A stretch of 64,000 nucleotides of DNA from an uncultured Bacteroidales bacterium (GCA_900314925.1 OMXC01000006.1:186001-250000); one strand, 5' to 3'. Counted from the first letter of the stretch, positions 1 to 9,703 are shown. Translations and numbers: made by a program. Notes: a model not told the origin generated them from the sequence alone.

Positions 1-1061
1 TGTGTGGGGTCGTTCTCGTCAATAAAGATAGTGCCGCAGTGGCGACCGTCGCCGCTGACAACGGCCTTGTCGTTGATTGCCGACATGGAGTACACACGCA
101 CCGTGCTGGTGGTGATGGGCTGCCAGGTCTGCAGGTCGCGGGTGAGGTAGACGACATCCATCATGCCGATGCTGTTGATAGTCATGACGTAGATGTAAGT
201 GGGATCAGAGGGGGCAACAGCGATTTTCAGGGCCGTGTTGGGCGTCGAGAAAGCGTTGTTGGTGCTCGACACATTGTCGGCTCTCATGTTGTAAGCCTTC
301 AGGTTGCCGATCTTGTACAGCTGGTTGCCGACGCTGAAGAGGGCCATCTTGAGCGAGCGGACGAGGACGAACTGGTCGATGGAGCCACCGAGATCGGCGC
401 AGTCCACGACGCGGTCGTCGACAGTCACCTCGATGTCTGACCAGCTCTGGTTGTTGGCTTTATGGATGCGGTAAAGACCGCCCTTGGTGACGGCGAACAG
501 ATAAATGCCGTCGTTGCCTTCGATCAGGTCGATTTTGCGCACCGAGGCGAAGTCGTCATTAATACTGGCGGGCACGGTGCCGCGGATGACACTGAACTGA
601 CTTGTTGCCGGGTTGTAGCAGAAGATGCCGCTGCCCATGGACGACATGGGGGAGTAGGTGCTGCCCACGCTGAACTCGTCGCTGCCGGTGCCGATGAAGA
701 TGGTGTTGTCGCTGCACTGCGTCAGGCAGCTTATCGGCATGGCCACATCCTTGCCGTCGACACGCCAAGGCACCCAGTGCCAGATTTCATGGTTGTTGGC
801 GAACGTGGTGCTCATGCCGCGATAGGTGTAGAGGCTCTCAAGCGTCGCCTGGTTGTCCGACCTGACGAAGAGACCGCCGGTAGCGGAACCGGCATAGATG
901 GTTGTGCCGTCCTGACGGTCGGCGAGAAGACTGGTGACATGTCCGCCGACGTTGATGGGGCCAATCTCAACGAAATTGGTGTCCTGCTGGGCACGCGCAG
1001 TGCCCCCCATCAAAGCCAAAACGCCTGCAAACAAGCCGAGAAGTACTTTGTTCCTTTTCAT
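1..1061 (-). CDS. Secreted BNR/propeller-like repeat protein, 5' part only
   Basis: Reading the minus strand from the ATG at 1061 gives an open frame that runs off the left edge with no stop, about 353 codons. It starts with a signal peptide (MKRNKVLLGLFAGVLALMGG, cleavage probably after ARA). The mature start contains GPINVGGHVTSLLAD and, soon after, TIYAGSATGGLF. This pattern of a GG(R/H)V motif followed by an 'IYAG...GGL(F/W)' turn is typical of sortilin/BNR-type beta-propeller proteins of Bacteroidetes, which are often exported by the type IX system. The rest is a series of beta-rich segments, including a later 'GGLYRIHKA' blade. The C-terminus, where a sorting tail would be, lies outside the window. 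A promoter TATCTTTG lies about 55 bases upstream. Exact function is unknown. Confidence 0.75.
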   Translation of the reverse strand, partial: MKRNKVLLGLFAGVLALMGGTARAQQDTNFVEIGPINVGGHVTSLLADRQDGTTIYAGSATGGLFVRSDNQATLESLYTYRGMSTTFANNHEIWHWVPWRVDGKDVAMPISCLTQCSDNTIFIGTGSDEFSVGSTYSPMSSMGSGIFCYNPATSQFSVIRGTVPASINDDFASVRKIDLIEGNDGIYLFAVTKGGLYRIHKANNQSWSDIEVTVDDRVVDCADLGGSIDQFVLVRSLKMALFSVGNQLYKIGNLKAYNMRADNVSSTNNAFSTPNTALKIAVAPSDPTYIYVMTINSIGMMDVVYLTRDLQTWQPITTSTVRVYSMSAINDKAVVSGDGRHCGTIFIDENDPT

Positions 1062-1114
1062 AAGATATTATTAATTAGTTAATTATTCTACTTTATGTCA
1101 AAAGTTTCAATGCA

Positions 1115-1122
1115 CAAAGATA
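1115..1122 (-). promoter_or_regulatory. Bacteroidetes -7 promoter element
   Basis: On the minus strand this reads TATCTTTG, matching the Bacteroidetes -7 consensus TAnnTTTG, with T/A-rich sequence upstream. It would start the secreted BNR-like gene with a leader of about 45-50 bases. Confidence 0.6.
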
Positions 1123-1271
1123 CACATTTTTTTTTATATATAACAACCTATTCTCTTTTTTTTGCATTTTTTCTACATTTCCGGCCGCCGTCCCACTGCC
1201 CTCCCCCACCCGCCCCGTCCCGCCACGAGGCGCCGCCGCACCGCCAACCGCCCCCTTCAGCCACCGTCCCC

Positions 1272-1392
1272 CTACGGAGCCCCTTCGGAGTCCCTTCGGC
1301 CGTTCTTCAGTAGTTCTTCAGTGCGGCACTGAAGAACTACTGAAGAACTACTGAAGAACGGCCGTACCGGGTCCGTAGAGGGTGCGAAGAGG
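1272..1392. repeat. 11-base-periodic inverted array 1
   Basis: Eleven consecutive 11-base units sit in one register over 121 bases. The left five begin CTWCRG (for example CTACGGAGCCC, then CTTCAGTAGTT). The right units read as the complement (TACTGAAGAAC twice, then GGCCGTACCGG and GTCCGTAGAGG). The centre near 1325 makes a near-perfect long hairpin bounded by CGGCCG at 1297 and 1359, and the outer CTACGGA/TCCGTAG pair extends it. It lies between two divergent genes. The inner units are the same as those of array 2 at 22.5 kb. Function unknown. Confidence 0.85.
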
Positions 1393-1508
1393 GGGTATGG
1401 CGGGAGAATATCAAAAAGAATGTTAAAAATACAATAAAAAATAAAAAGCGGAGTTAAAAGGAAGTCTGAGAAAGGACAAAAGGAGAGAAACTATAAAAGA
1501 AACACGAT

Positions 1509-2513
<1,005 letters not shown>

Positions 2514-2516
2514 TTC

Positions 2517-2551
2517 AGTTATGAGTTAAGAGTTAGTAGTCAGTAGTTATG
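2517..2551 (+). repeat. Heptamer repeat at the moxR-DUF58 junction
   Basis: Five successive 7-base units (AGTTATG, AGTTAAG, AGTTAGT, AGTCAGT, AGTTATG) fill the gap. The ATG in the last unit is the start codon of the DUF58 gene, so the repeat forms the whole translation initiation region. Confidence 0.8.
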
Positions 2552-3412
2552 GACGAATCCATAATCAAGAAAGTACGCAAGATAGAGATCAAGGCGAGGG
2601 GGCTGAGCCAGCAGATGTTCAGCGGCGAATACCACTCGGCCTTCAAGGGGCGCGGCATGGCGTTCAGCGAGGTGCGCGAGTACCAGTACGGCGACGACGT
2701 GCGCAACATAGACTGGAACGTCACCGCACGCCTGGCGCACCCCTACGTGAAGATTTTCGAGGAGGAGCGCGAGCTGACGGTGATGCTGCTGGTGGACGTG
2801 AGCGGTTCGGGGCGCTTCGGCACCCAGAGCCAGTTCAAGGAAGAGCTGGCCGCAGAGGTAGCCGCCACGCTGGCTTTCAGCGCTATAGCCAACAACGACA
2901 AGGTGGGCGTGATACTCTTCAGCGACCGCATAGAGAAGTTCATACCGCCTAAGAAGGGCCGGCAGCACATACTGCGCATCATACGCGAGCTCATCACGTT
3001 CCGCCCCGAGAGCAACGGCACCGACATAGCGCAGGCTCTGGCTTACTTCAACAACATCATCAAGCGGCGCTGCACGGCGTTCCTGCTGAGCGACTTCTTC
3101 GACCGCGGCTACGACGACGCGCTGAAGATAGCCGCCGGCAAACACGACCTCGTGGCGCTGCGCCTCGTAGACCGCCGCGAGGAGCACCTGGAGAACCTCG
3201 GGCTCGTGAAGTTCTACGACCCTGAGAGCACGGAGACGCTGTGGGTGGACACCGGCAGCGCGGCGGTGCGCCGCGTGGTCGACGCCCGCGCCAGACAGCA
3301 GGCCGAGCAGACGGAGCGCAGCATGCGCCGCTACGGCATAGACATGGCCACGCTGTACACGGGCGAGGACTTCGTGAAGCCGTTGCGCACACTCTTAAGC
3401 AGAAGAAGTTAA
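2549..3412 (+). CDS. DUF58 domain protein of the Bat operon
   Basis: 287 residues. The DUF58 signature region (GDDVRNIDWNVTARL, residues about 48-62) is followed by a von Willebrand A-like fold whose metal site reads DVSGSG at residues 83-88. DUF58 proteins are regular partners of MoxR ATPases, and this gene lies directly after one. There is no signal peptide or membrane segment, so it is probably cytoplasmic or peripheral. Its stop overlaps the next start (TAATG), which indicates translational coupling. The biochemical activity of the family is not settled. Confidence 0.88.
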   Translation: MDESIIKKVRKIEIKARGLSQQMFSGEYHSAFKGRGMAFSEVREYQYGDDVRNIDWNVTARLAHPYVKIFEEERELTVMLLVDVSGSGRFGTQSQFKEELAAEVAATLAFSAIANNDKVGVILFSDRIEKFIPPKKGRQHILRIIRELITFRPESNGTDIAQALAYFNNIIKRRCTAFLLSDFFDRGYDDALKIAAGKHDLVALRLVDRREEHLENLGLVKFYDPESTETLWVDTGSAAVRRVVDARARQQAEQTERSMRRYGIDMATLYTGEDFVKPLRTLLSRRS

Positions 3413-4287
3413 TGAAGAAGACAATAGCAATAATAGTAATGGGGCTTATGAGCCTGGCAGGCGTGGCTCACGGCCAGGCTGTGGCGACCTTGGAGGCCGA
3501 CACAATAGCCCTCGGCGACCAGACGACGCTCACCATACGCAACGCCCTGAACTACCCGTCGGCGGACATGCTGAGCCAGAACGGCGTAGTGGCTCTGCGG
3601 CAGGCGTTCGACAGCACGGCGCGCACGCAGACCACCGTCATCACAAGCTTCGAGCCAGGCGAACACTACATACGCCTCGGCGACGACGATTCGCTGCTGC
3701 TGGTGGTCAACGACGTGGAGATAGACAGCGCCACCGCCGAGCTGCGCGACATAGCGCCGATAGAGCGCGTGCCGTACACTTTCTGGGAGGTGTTCCGCTG
3801 GGTGCTGCTGGGCCTGGGCATGGCGGCGCTGGCTTTCGGCCTGTGGTGGCTGCTGACGCACCGCAAGGAGGTGCAGCAGGCGCTGACCAAGAGCGAGCCC
3901 GCAGACACGCGCACTCCCGAGGAACGCGCCCTGCAGACGCTGGAGGCGCTGCGGCAGGAGCGGCTCTGGCAGAGCGGCCGCATGAAGGAATACCACACAC
4001 GCCTCACCGACGCTGTGCGCCAGTTCATAGAGGAAAGCACGGGCATCCGCGCGACAGAGATGACCAGCGAAGAGACCGTCGCGGAGGTGGAGAATGGCGG
4101 GTGGAAGGCAGAGAGCGGGTTGCTGCGCGACATGTTCACCACGGCCGACCTGGTGAAGTTCGCCAAGAGCGAGCCCATGGCCCACGAGCACGAGCGCTCG
4201 ATGGACGAGGCTGTGGCGTTCGTCAGACAGCTGTGGGCGGCTGTGAAGCCCGCAGAGAAAGAACAAGAGGAGGTGCAGCATGGGTAA
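3412..4287 (+). CDS. Signal-peptide membrane protein between DUF58 and BatA
   Basis: 291 residues from the ATG in the TAATG junction. A signal peptide covers residues 1-22 (ending VAHGQA). A periplasmic beta-rich part follows, then one transmembrane helix at about 125-147 (VLLGLGMAALAFGLWWLL), then a cytoplasmic tail of about 140 residues with helical, charged sequence (LTDAVRQFIEESTGIRATEM) like that of DUF4381-type proteins. Genes of this layout normally sit between DUF58 and BatA in Bacteroidetes. It overlaps batA by 8 bases. It is probably an inner-membrane member of the Bat complex; the exact function is unknown. Confidence 0.8.
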   Translation: MKKTIAIIVMGLMSLAGVAHGQAVATLEADTIALGDQTTLTIRNALNYPSADMLSQNGVVALRQAFDSTARTQTTVITSFEPGEHYIRLGDDDSLLLVVNDVEIDSATAELRDIAPIERVPYTFWEVFRWVLLGLGMAALAFGLWWLLTHRKEVQQALTKSEPADTRTPEERALQTLEALRQERLWQSGRMKEYHTRLTDAVRQFIEESTGIRATEMTSEETVAEVENGGWKAESGLLRDMFTTADLVKFAKSEPMAHEHERSMDEAVAFVRQLWAAVKPAEKEQEEVQHG

Positions 4288-5272
4288 CATCACTTTTGCA
4301 CAGCCGTGGATGCTGCTGGGCCTGGCGCTGGTGCCGCTGCTGGCGGCATACTACATCTGGCGCTACCGCAAGCAGAACGCCGCGGTGCAGCACTCCGACA
4401 TCGCCGTCTTCGCCGGTGTGGAGAAGACGTTGCGCGTACGCCTGCGCTGGCTGCCCTTTGCGCTGCAGACCCTGGCCATAGGCGCCATGGTGGTGGCTTT
4501 GGCGCGTCCGCAGAGCCAGCTGAGCCGGCAGGAGATGAAGGTGGAGGGCATAGACATCGTGATGGCCATGGACATCTCGGGCAGTATGCTGGCCGAGGAC
4601 TTCAGGCCCAACCGTCTGGAAGCCGCCAAGAAGGTGGCGGCGGACTTCATCGAGGGTCGCAAGAGCGACCGCATGGGATTGGTGGTGTTTGCCGGCGAGG
4701 CTTTCACACAGGTGCCGCTGACGGTGGACCACCATGTGCTGCTCAAGCAGCTGGGGGCCGTGAAGAGCGGCATCATACGCGACGGCACGGCGCTTGGCGA
4801 CGGTCTGGCGACAGCCATCAACCGCATCAAGGACAGCGAGGCCAAGAGCAAGGTCATCATACTGCTCACCGACGGCGTCAACAACCAGGGAAGCGTGGAC
4901 CCGCAGAGCGCCGCCGAGATTGCCGCCATGTACGGCATACGCCTCTACACCATCGGCGTGGGCTCGCTTGGCAAAGCGCCCTACCCTTTCCGCGACCAGT
5001 TCGGACGGGTGCACTACCAGAACATTGACGTGGAGATCGACGAACCGCTGATGCAGCAGATGGCGGCATCGACAAACGACGGCCGCTATTTCCGCGCCAC
5101 CAACAAGAAGGCTCTGGAGGAGATCTTCAGCCAGATCGACGACATGGAAAAGAGCAAGATAGACGTGACGCAATATGCACAGACCAAAGACGAACAGGGG
5201 CTATGGCTTTGGATGGCCTTCTGCGCGATGCTGCTGGCTGTGCTGTTGCGTTGGGGCTGGATGAGGATGTGA
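4280..5272 (+). CDS. batA: BatA, von Willebrand A membrane protein
   Basis: 330 residues. Two membrane segments lie near the N-terminus (about 9-28 and 58-76), a VWA domain with the metal-binding motif DISGS starts at residue 98, and a third helix ends the protein (LWLWMAFCAMLLAVLLRW). The conserved 'RPQSQ' and 'VVFAGEAFTQVPLT' stretches are typical of BatA/BatB. In Bacteroides the bat genes were linked to aerotolerance; the molecular role is thought to be an inner-membrane assembly built with the MoxR ATPase. It follows the previous gene with an 8-base overlap and is separated from batB by a heptamer repeat. Confidence 0.9.
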   Translation: MGNITFAQPWMLLGLALVPLLAAYYIWRYRKQNAAVQHSDIAVFAGVEKTLRVRLRWLPFALQTLAIGAMVVALARPQSQLSRQEMKVEGIDIVMAMDISGSMLAEDFRPNRLEAAKKVAADFIEGRKSDRMGLVVFAGEAFTQVPLTVDHHVLLKQLGAVKSGIIRDGTALGDGLATAINRIKDSEAKSKVIILLTDGVNNQGSVDPQSAAEIAAMYGIRLYTIGVGSLGKAPYPFRDQFGRVHYQNIDVEIDEPLMQQMAASTNDGRYFRATNKKALEEIFSQIDDMEKSKIDVTQYAQTKDEQGLWLWMAFCAMLLAVLLRWGWMRM

Positions 5273-5299
5273 GAGTAAAGAGTTAATAGTTAGGAGTTA
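5272..5299 (+). repeat. Heptamer repeat before batB
   Basis: Four 7-base units (AGAGTAA, AGAGTTA, ATAGTTA, GGAGTTA) fill the 29-base junction between batA and the batB-batC start. They are of the same type as the repeats at 2517, 24913 and 25811. Confidence 0.75.
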
Positions 5300-5301
5300 A
5301 G

Positions 5302-7122
5302 ATGATTCATTTTGAACATATAGAGTTTCTGTGGCTGCTGCTGGTTGTGGCGGCGTGCGGCTTGATATGGGGCTACGCCGAGTGGCGCAACCGTCGCAAG
5401 CTGGAGTCTTGGGCCGACAGGCAGATGTTCGGCCGTCTGATACCCGACCGCTCGGGCTGGCGCCCTGCGGTGAAGATGGCGCTGACACTGACGGGCTTCG
5501 CCCTGCTGGTGGTGGCTTTGGCCAACCCACAGATGGGCACCAAGATAGAGAAAGGCAAACGGGCCGGCAGCGACGTGGCCATCTGCCTCGACGTGTCGAA
5601 CAGCATGATGGCCGAGGACATACAGCCCAACCGCCTGGAGCGCAGCAAACGCGTGGTGACCAACATAATGAACACCCTGGCGGGCGACCGCATCAGTCTG
5701 GTGGTCTTTGCCGGCGCCAGCTACATACAGATGCCGCTGACCAACGACTACGGTGCCGCCAAACTCTTCCTCGACCAGGTGAGCTGCGACATGATAGCTT
5801 CGCAAGGCACCGCCATCGGCGACGCCATAGAGAAGGCAATGCAGACCTTCGGCTACGGCGATGCCGACCAGGAATGGGTGAAGAACAAAGGACGCGCGAT
5901 AATAGTAATTAGCGACGGCGAAAACCACGAGGACGACGCCGTGGACGCCGCGCGAAGAGCAGCCCGCGAAGGGGTGCGCATATGCACGATAGGCATGGGC
6001 CTGCCCGACGGTGCCCCGATACCCGAATACGACCCCCGCGGCCGTAAGAACAGCTACAAAAGGGAACGCGGCGGGTCGATAATAATGACCAAGCTCAACG
6101 AAGACATGATGCGCCAGATTGCGTCAGCCGGCAACGGCGTGTATGTGCATGCCGGCAATGCCGGCAGCGGCCTCAGCGAGATAGGCAAAGTGATAGAAGG
6201 CCTCGAAAAAGAAGACTACGGGGAAGCTGTCTTCAGCGCCTACGAGAGCCGCTACCAATACCCTCTGGCGGCAGCAATACTATGCCTGCTGGCCGAAGTG
6301 ATGATCTTCGAGCGCCGCAACCGCAAGTGGTCACTCACAAGCCTCACAGGGACAGCGGCATTACTGCTCTGCATCATGCCCACCGACGCTTCGGCTCAGG
6401 CCAACCGCAAGCTGCTGCGCGAAGGCAACAGAAACTACAAGACAGAGAAATACGACCAGGCGGAGCTGAACTACCGTCGCGCCCTGGAGGCCGACACCAC
6501 CGACTTCCGCGGGCAGTACAACCTTGCGGCAAGCCTATACCGGCAGGAGAAATACGACGAGGCGGCGATGCACTACGCGCAGGCTCTCGCCGCACCGGAC
6601 ATCGACGACAGCCGTCGCGCCAAAGCGCTGCATAATGTCGGCAACAGCATGGTCAAGGCCGGCTTGCAGAACGAGCAGCAGGGCATGCAATACTTCCAGC
6701 AGGCTGTCAAAGCCTACCAGGACGCGCTGAAGCTGGACCCCAAGAACGACGACACGCGCTACAACCTGGCATACGCCCGCCGGCTGTTGCAGCAAGCCCA
6801 GCAGCAACAACAACAGCAAGGCGGCGGCAGCGACCAGCAGAACCAAGACCAGCAGCAAAACCAACAGCAGCAACAAGGGAACAACCAGAACAAAGACCAG
6901 CAGCAACAGCAGAACCAGCAGCAACAAGGCAACCAGCAAGACCAGCAGCAACAGCAGGGCAAGGAACAGCAACAGAAGAAGCAAGCCAAGCCTCAAGAGC
7001 AGCGCAAGCAGGACGCCGAGCGTATGCTGGAAGCCGTAAAGAACAACGAGCGCCAGACGCTGAAAGAGCAGTCACGCAAGGAGCAGGTGAGCACCGCCCG
7101 CCATACGGACAAAGACTGGTAA
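5302..7122 (+). CDS. BatB-BatC fusion: VWA domain plus TPR and Gln-rich tail
   Basis: 606 residues. Residues 1-330 are BatB-like: two N-terminal helices, a VWA domain with DVSNS at 97-101, the 'VVFAGASYIQMPLT' stretch, and a helix near 315-330. A further hydrophobic segment near 345-365 (TGTAALLLCIMPTDASAQA) looks like an embedded BatC signal peptide. It leads into TPR helices (about 370-490: NRKLLREGNRNYKTEKYDQA and following). From about 495 to 570 the sequence is mostly glutamine with Asn, Gly and Asp, and it ends in a Lys/Glu-rich tail. BatB and BatC are separate genes in Bacteroides, so this is a fusion with no stop between the parts. The TPR half would face the periplasm. Confidence 0.85.
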   Translation: MIHFEHIEFLWLLLVVAACGLIWGYAEWRNRRKLESWADRQMFGRLIPDRSGWRPAVKMALTLTGFALLVVALANPQMGTKIEKGKRAGSDVAICLDVSNSMMAEDIQPNRLERSKRVVTNIMNTLAGDRISLVVFAGASYIQMPLTNDYGAAKLFLDQVSCDMIASQGTAIGDAIEKAMQTFGYGDADQEWVKNKGRAIIVISDGENHEDDAVDAARRAAREGVRICTIGMGLPDGAPIPEYDPRGRKNSYKRERGGSIIMTKLNEDMMRQIASAGNGVYVHAGNAGSGLSEIGKVIEGLEKEDYGEAVFSAYESRYQYPLAAAILCLLAEVMIFERRNRKWSLTSLTGTAALLLCIMPTDASAQANRKLLREGNRNYKTEKYDQAELNYRRALEADTTDFRGQYNLAASLYRQEKYDEAAMHYAQALAAPDIDDSRRAKALHNVGNSMVKAGLQNEQQGMQYFQQAVKAYQDALKLDPKNDDTRYNLAYARRLLQQAQQQQQQQGGGSDQQNQDQQQNQQQQQGNNQNKDQQQQQNQQQQGNQQDQQQQQGKEQQQKKQAKPQEQRKQDAERMLEAVKNNERQTLKEQSRKEQVSTARHTDKDW

Positions 7123-7139
7123 TAAAACAGAACACCACT

Positions 7140-8960
7140 ATGAAACGAATAACGACAATAATCATCAGCCTGTTACTGACAACAGCGGCTTTTGCACAGA
7201 GCCTGACGATACAGGCCCCTGACCAAGTCTACGTGGGCGACAACTTCACGGTACGCTTCTCCGTCAACGAGCAGGCCAAGGACTTCCGCGGCCCCTCGTT
7301 CAAGGGATTCAGCCTCATATCCGGCCCCAGCACATCGTCGCAGACAAGCATGAGCTTCGTCAACGGGCAGATGTCACGCTCGGTGAGCACCTCGTTCTCC
7401 TACAACCTTGTGGCAGACCTTGAAGGCACCTTCACCATAGAAGCAGCCAGCTGCGTCGTCGACGGCAAGAAGATCAGCTCGCCGCGCAAAGAAGTAAGAG
7501 TAGTGAAGATGAGTGCCGCCCAGCAGCAGCAACGCCAAAAGCAGCAGGCCCAGCAGCGCCAAGCCTACGACCCATGGGCGCAACAGCCACAACCGGCCGC
7601 CACAATTGACGAAAAGACACTGTTCGCCAGAGCGTCGATAAGCAAGAGCAACCCTTATCGCGGTGAGCAAATAATAGTAACATACAAGATATATACACAG
7701 GTACCTATCAGCCAGTTTGCCATCGACAAGCTGCCCGGCAACCGTGGCTTCTGGGCCGAAGACCTCAGCGTAGGCCAACAGATACGCCAGTATGAGGAGA
7801 CCGTCGGCGACCGCCACTATCAGGTGGCCGAAATACGCCGCGGTGCGCTCTTTGCGCAGGAGAACGGCAAACTGACCATAGAGCCTCTTGACCTCAACGT
7901 GCTGGCCATGGTGCAGCAGCAGCGACGCCGCACCAACAGCATCTGGGACCTCTTCGACGACCCGTTCTTCAACACCCGTCAAGCCGTAGAGCGCCCACTG
8001 AGCACCAACCGCATCAACGTCAACGTGCGCCCTCTGCCCAACGCACCTGAAGGTTTCAGCGGAGCTGTAGGAAGCTTCGACGCCAAAGGCGGCACCAACA
8101 CCGACAAGGTGAAGGCCAACGAGGCGGTGACATACAGAATCACTGTCAGCGGCAGGGGCAACCTCATGCTCATCGATGCTCCACAACCCGACTTCCCGGC
8201 GGTCTTCGAGGTATATGACCCTCAGATAGAAGACAATATCAACAAGGGTGCCGACGGCATAAGCGGCAGCCGAACATACGAGTGGGTCCTCATACCTCGC
8301 AGCAAAGGAGAATACACAATACCAGCCTTCAACTTCATCTACTTCAACCCTGAGTCAGGGGAATACATCACCAAACGCATACCTGCACAGGTTGTACACG
8401 TAGAGAAAGGCGATGCTCGCGGCATGTCCTCAGCGTCGGGCAAAGACGACGTGAAGCTGCTGAACCGCGACATAAACTATATACACCCGCTGACAAAGCT
8501 CAGCACCGCCAAAGAGAATGATAATGCAGGCGCAGCCTTCTACATCCTCGCCCTGCTGATCATAGCCGCCGTGGCAGGATATATCGTCTTTGCCAACAAG
8601 CGCAAAGCCTCCGAGCAGGACATCGCCGGCATGCGCATGAAACGCGCCACACGCATGGCGCAGAAGCGCCTGAAGAAGGCGGCGGCATTCCTCGGCAGCG
8701 GCGACACCAACCGCTTCTACGAGGAGATATACCGCGCCATCTGGGGCTGCCTGGCCGACAAATACAGCATACCTCTGGCCAACCTCAACCGCGACACAGT
8801 GAGCGCCTGCCTCAACGACAAGCAAGTGCCCGAAGCCCAGCAGCAGCGCATCATGCAGGTGCTGCAGGATGTCGACATGGCACGCTTCGCGCCCATCAAC
8901 CCCGAAGCACAGAAACAGAACATTTACACCGAAGCCCTTATAATGATTGCCGAACTATGA
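7140..8960 (+). CDS. batD: BatD, oxygen-tolerance membrane protein
   Basis: 606 residues with a signal peptide (MKRITTIIISLLLTTAAFAQ). The periplasmic part has beta-sandwich repeats, including 'VYVGDNFTVRFSVN' near the start and 'PNPYRGEQIIVTYKIYTQ'-like segments later. A Gln-rich linker lies near residues 122-150. One helix near 460-485 (AAFYILALLIIAAVAGYIVFA) anchors it, and a helical cytoplasmic tail of about 115 residues follows. This matches BatD in length and order. It overlaps batE by 4 bases (ATGA), which indicates coupling. Confidence 0.88.
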   Translation: MKRITTIIISLLLTTAAFAQSLTIQAPDQVYVGDNFTVRFSVNEQAKDFRGPSFKGFSLISGPSTSSQTSMSFVNGQMSRSVSTSFSYNLVADLEGTFTIEAASCVVDGKKISSPRKEVRVVKMSAAQQQQRQKQQAQQRQAYDPWAQQPQPAATIDEKTLFARASISKSNPYRGEQIIVTYKIYTQVPISQFAIDKLPGNRGFWAEDLSVGQQIRQYEETVGDRHYQVAEIRRGALFAQENGKLTIEPLDLNVLAMVQQQRRRTNSIWDLFDDPFFNTRQAVERPLSTNRINVNVRPLPNAPEGFSGAVGSFDAKGGTNTDKVKANEAVTYRITVSGRGNLMLIDAPQPDFPAVFEVYDPQIEDNINKGADGISGSRTYEWVLIPRSKGEYTIPAFNFIYFNPESGEYITKRIPAQVVHVEKGDARGMSSASGKDDVKLLNRDINYIHPLTKLSTAKENDNAGAAFYILALLIIAAVAGYIVFANKRKASEQDIAGMRMKRATRMAQKRLKKAAAFLGSGDTNRFYEEIYRAIWGCLADKYSIPLANLNRDTVSACLNDKQVPEAQQQRIMQVLQDVDMARFAPINPEAQKQNIYTEALIMIAEL

Positions 8961-9703
8961 AACACCTGACCTTAACCATAGCGCTGCTCATTGCCGCCAC
9001 AGCCATATCGTCACAGGAATCAGCTCCTTCGGCCGACGACCTTTACCGCATGGACGACTATCAGGGAGCCATAGCTGCCTACGAGGACATCCTCGCCGAA
9101 GGCAAAAGCTCCGCTGATCTGTACTACAACCTCGGCAACGCCTACTACCGCGACGGCCAGCTCGGCAAAGCCATCCTCAACTATGAGCGCGCCCTGCGGC
9201 TGAAACCCGGCATGAGTGACGCCAAGGAGAACCTGGAGCTGGCCAACGCGCGCACCACCGACCGTATCACCACCCTGCCCCAGCTGTTTATCGTCCGCTG
9301 GTGGAACGCCCTCACCACCGCCATCACCCCCCACGGCTGGCGCATCGTATGGCTCGTGCTGCTGGCCATTGCAGGCATCGGCGTGGCAATGCTCCGCACC
9401 GGACGCAGCAGTGCCATCCGCCGCGGCGGTCTCGCCACGACCGTCGTCTCGCTGCTGTTCCTGCTGTTGGCCACAGCCCTGCTCATCAGCTCCACACGCG
9501 CCTACAACGCCCACCCCTACGCCATCATCACCGACCAGGCTGTCACTCTCAAAGCCTCGCCAGACAACAAGAGCATCGACAAGATGATACTCCACGAGGG
9601 CACCAAGGTGAAAGTCCTCGACAACCTTACAGGATGGTACAAGATAGCCATTGCCGACGGCACCAACGGCTGGTGCCCGCAAAACACCATGGAACGTATA
9701 TGA
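8957..9703 (+). CDS. batE: BatE, TPR and SH3 domain membrane protein
   Basis: 248 residues. A signal peptide comes first, then TPR motifs at about 25-95 (ADLYYNLGNAYYRDGQLGKA), two membrane helices at about 125-185, and a bacterial SH3 domain at the end (VTLKASPDNKSIDKMILHEG, then GWYKIAIADGTNGWCP). This architecture is characteristic of BatE and closes the bat genes. Its stop overlaps the start of the WG-repeat gene (ATGA at 9700), so the operon may continue. Confidence 0.87.
   Translation: MKHLTLTIALLIAATAISSQESAPSADDLYRMDDYQGAIAAYEDILAEGKSSADLYYNLGNAYYRDGQLGKAILNYERALRLKPGMSDAKENLELANARTTDRITTLPQLFIVRWWNALTTAITPHGWRIVWLVLLAIAGIGVAMLRTGRSSAIRRGGLATTVVSLLFLLLATALLISSTRAYNAHPYAIITDQAVTLKASPDNKSIDKMILHEGTKVKVLDNLTGWYKIAIADGTNGWCPQNTMERI

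Larger units (their letters stand above)
1062..1508. other. Intergenic region between divergent genes
   Basis: No gene is supported here. It holds the promoter of the leftward secreted protein (near 1115), a C-rich stretch (about 1180-1270), the 11-base array at 1272-1392, and an A-rich leader before the moxR start at 1509. I see no TAnnTTTG promoter for moxR in the A-rich part. Confidence 0.7.

Noticed and set aside
1272..1392. CRISPR array
   Set aside because: The units are 11 bases, directly adjacent with no spacers, and inverted around a centre; no cas genes are nearby.
1272..1392. Ordinary intrinsic terminators as the whole explanation of the 11-base arrays
   Set aside because: The arrays also stand between divergent genes and upstream of starts, they lack a T-tract at the stem end, and the strict period would not be needed for termination.
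6780..7000. Assembly artefact or frameshift in the Gln-rich stretch
   Set aside because: The codons are mixed CAG/CAA with interspersed Asn, Gly and Asp, and the frame continues into a normal Lys/Glu-rich end.
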